From: Nitrospinaceae bacterium UBA7883
GTDB lineage: Bacteria > Nitrospinota_A > UBA7883
DNA length: 64,000 nucleotides
NCBI GenBank assembly: GCA_002500605.1
Contig: DLRR01000002.1
Span: 118,526 to 182,525 of the forward strand
Direction: 5' to 3'
Part shown: positions 63,279-64,000 of the stretch, piece after piece
How positions within the stretch are numbered: position 1 is the stretch's first letter
Layout of the letters: each line of letters begins with the position of its first letter
The notes under the pieces: generated by a model
Seen by the model: the letters and a program-made list of their open reading frames with translations, nothing else
Databases searched by the model: none
Told to the model about the DNA's origin: nothing
Made by a program: the position numbers and the translations under genes

Positions 63279-63944
63279 CTAAACTGCACCAGACCTAATT
63301 GCTTCGAGCATATCCATCGCCTCACGCAACGCATTTGGCGCGTTATCAGCGGTGTTGTCTGCACCGAAATCATCCACAACTTTTTCACTAATAACCCCTC
63401 CGCCAATCATAATCTTGACGTTAGGATTCTTCTCTTTAATCATTGGTATCAACTTTTTAATACCGATCATTGATGTGGTCATCATTGCCGACATCATAAC
63501 AATGTCAGAATCGGTCTTTAGCTGAGTTTCAACAAAATTCTTAAGCGGAACGTCACGACCAAGATCATGTACAGTCCAGCCAGCTGCCTCGAAAATAGCC
63601 TTGATCAGGTTTTTACCAAGATCATGTACATCACCCTGCATAACACCAAGAACAACCTCGCCTGTGCCACGATCATCTTGGGCCTTGATGTGGGGCTTTA
63701 AAAGATCCAAGGCAGCGTAAAGAGCCTTGGCACAAAGTAGAGTCTCTGGGACAAAGTACTCGTGAGTGTCAAACTTTTGACTAACCACCTGCATACCACC
63801 GGCTAATCCTTCCATTGTCATGGTGTATGCGTCACACCCAGAGTCCAGAGCCTCTTGAGCGAGTTCTCTGCACCTGTCAACCTTGTAATGGATAACAGCG
63901 TCCTGAAGACCCGCTATTATTTCCTTTTCCTTCTCAGTTACCAT
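63279..63944 (-). CDS. Corrinoid protein (B12-binding, MtbC/MtmC/MttC-like)
   Basis: 221 residues: a helical cap (1-85) and a Rossmann B12 domain with the base-off/His-on motif GDVHDLG (Asp 105, His 107, Gly 110), MMSAMMTTSM and MIGGGVISE. It is the methyl carrier for one-carbon transfer from a methylated amine, thiol or similar compound. AGGAG lies six bases before the ATG. Its usual partner, a substrate-specific methyltransferase such as MttB or MtmB, is not in the window; the gene is only 56 bases from the right edge, so a partner may lie just beyond. Confidence 0.93.
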   Translation of the reverse strand: MVTEKEKEIIAGLQDAVIHYKVDRCRELAQEALDSGCDAYTMTMEGLAGGMQVVSQKFDTHEYFVPETLLCAKALYAALDLLKPHIKAQDDRGTGEVVLGVMQGDVHDLGKNLIKAIFEAAGWTVHDLGRDVPLKNFVETQLKTDSDIVMMSAMMTTSMIGIKKLIPMIKEKNPNVKIMIGGGVISEKVVDDFGADNTADNAPNALREAMDMLEAIRSGAV

Positions 63945-64000
63945 ATTAAGCTCCTAATTTAAATATCAACTTTTGCTACTGATTATATACACCATATTTG

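Overview
The window looks like chromosome from an uncultured, AT-rich, Gram-negative bacterium of the Desulfobacterota / Nitrospinota / SAR324 type, probably marine or sedimentary. This placement is an inference from gene content: futalosine-pathway menaquinone genes (mqnA, mqnE), siroheme-dependent heme genes (ahbC, ahbD), a Rieske/cytochrome b complex with a multiheme cytochrome c, nitrite and molybdate transporters, a UGA-encoded selenoprotein, a VKOR-DsbA fusion, and a corrinoid methyl-transfer cluster. I see no rRNA, CRISPR array, prophage or intact insertion sequence. Three tRNA genes are present: Leu-UAA, Cys-GCA and Gly-GCC.

Layout. 1-3048: a truncated SCO-like protein, a membrane protein, the nitrite channel NirC and a CaCA antiporter. 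3184-4697 (minus): an ECF sigma factor, its membrane anti-sigma partner and a Spy/CpxP-like periplasmic protein. 4998-5795: a GrdB-like selenoprotein read through UGA, with a SECIS-like hairpin. 5843-8857 (minus): an aminotransferase, a cation-efflux protein with a doubled C-terminal domain, and a Sel1-repeat gene broken by a one-base frameshift. 9067-11654: modABC. 11715-21148 (minus): lysine genes (dapA, dapF, lysA), menaquinone genes (mqnA, mqnE and a UbiA-type prenyltransferase), pcrA and the VKOR-DsbA fusion. 21412: tRNA-Leu. 21908-26983 (minus): a quinol-oxidising complex (tetraheme cytochrome c, cytochrome b, Rieske protein, FAD/Fe-S NAD(P) oxidoreductase) in visibly more GC-rich DNA.

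27296-31685 (minus) is a four-gene operon with a BshC-like protein, a PIG-L deacetylase, a family 2 glycosyltransferase and a BrkB-type membrane protein. 31908-34674 holds nrnA, aroE and panC. 34814-37949 is the plus-strand run lgt, rluD, plsC, rnhB. 37956-49552 is mostly housekeeping (suhB, mnmA, radA, glgP, rng, rmuC), with a DUF1638-like protein and two lipoproteins among them. 49782-52341 is ahbD-ahbC. 52627-56235 holds a DoxX protein, hisI-hisG, hsp20 and an EamA transporter. 56837-57991 is a KamA-type aminomutase with altered substrate residues and a long structured leader.

58084-63944 (minus) is the most unusual block. It encodes a corrinoid protein, an ASKHA/2Fe-2S corrinoid activator, an MtaA-type methyltransferase, a QueG-like Fe-S protein, two tandem SelW/Rdx-like proteins and two small unknown proteins. 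No substrate-specific methyltransferase is inside the window; it may lie just beyond position 64000. A DUF1638-like protein, a family I associate with such clusters, sits alone at 39875.
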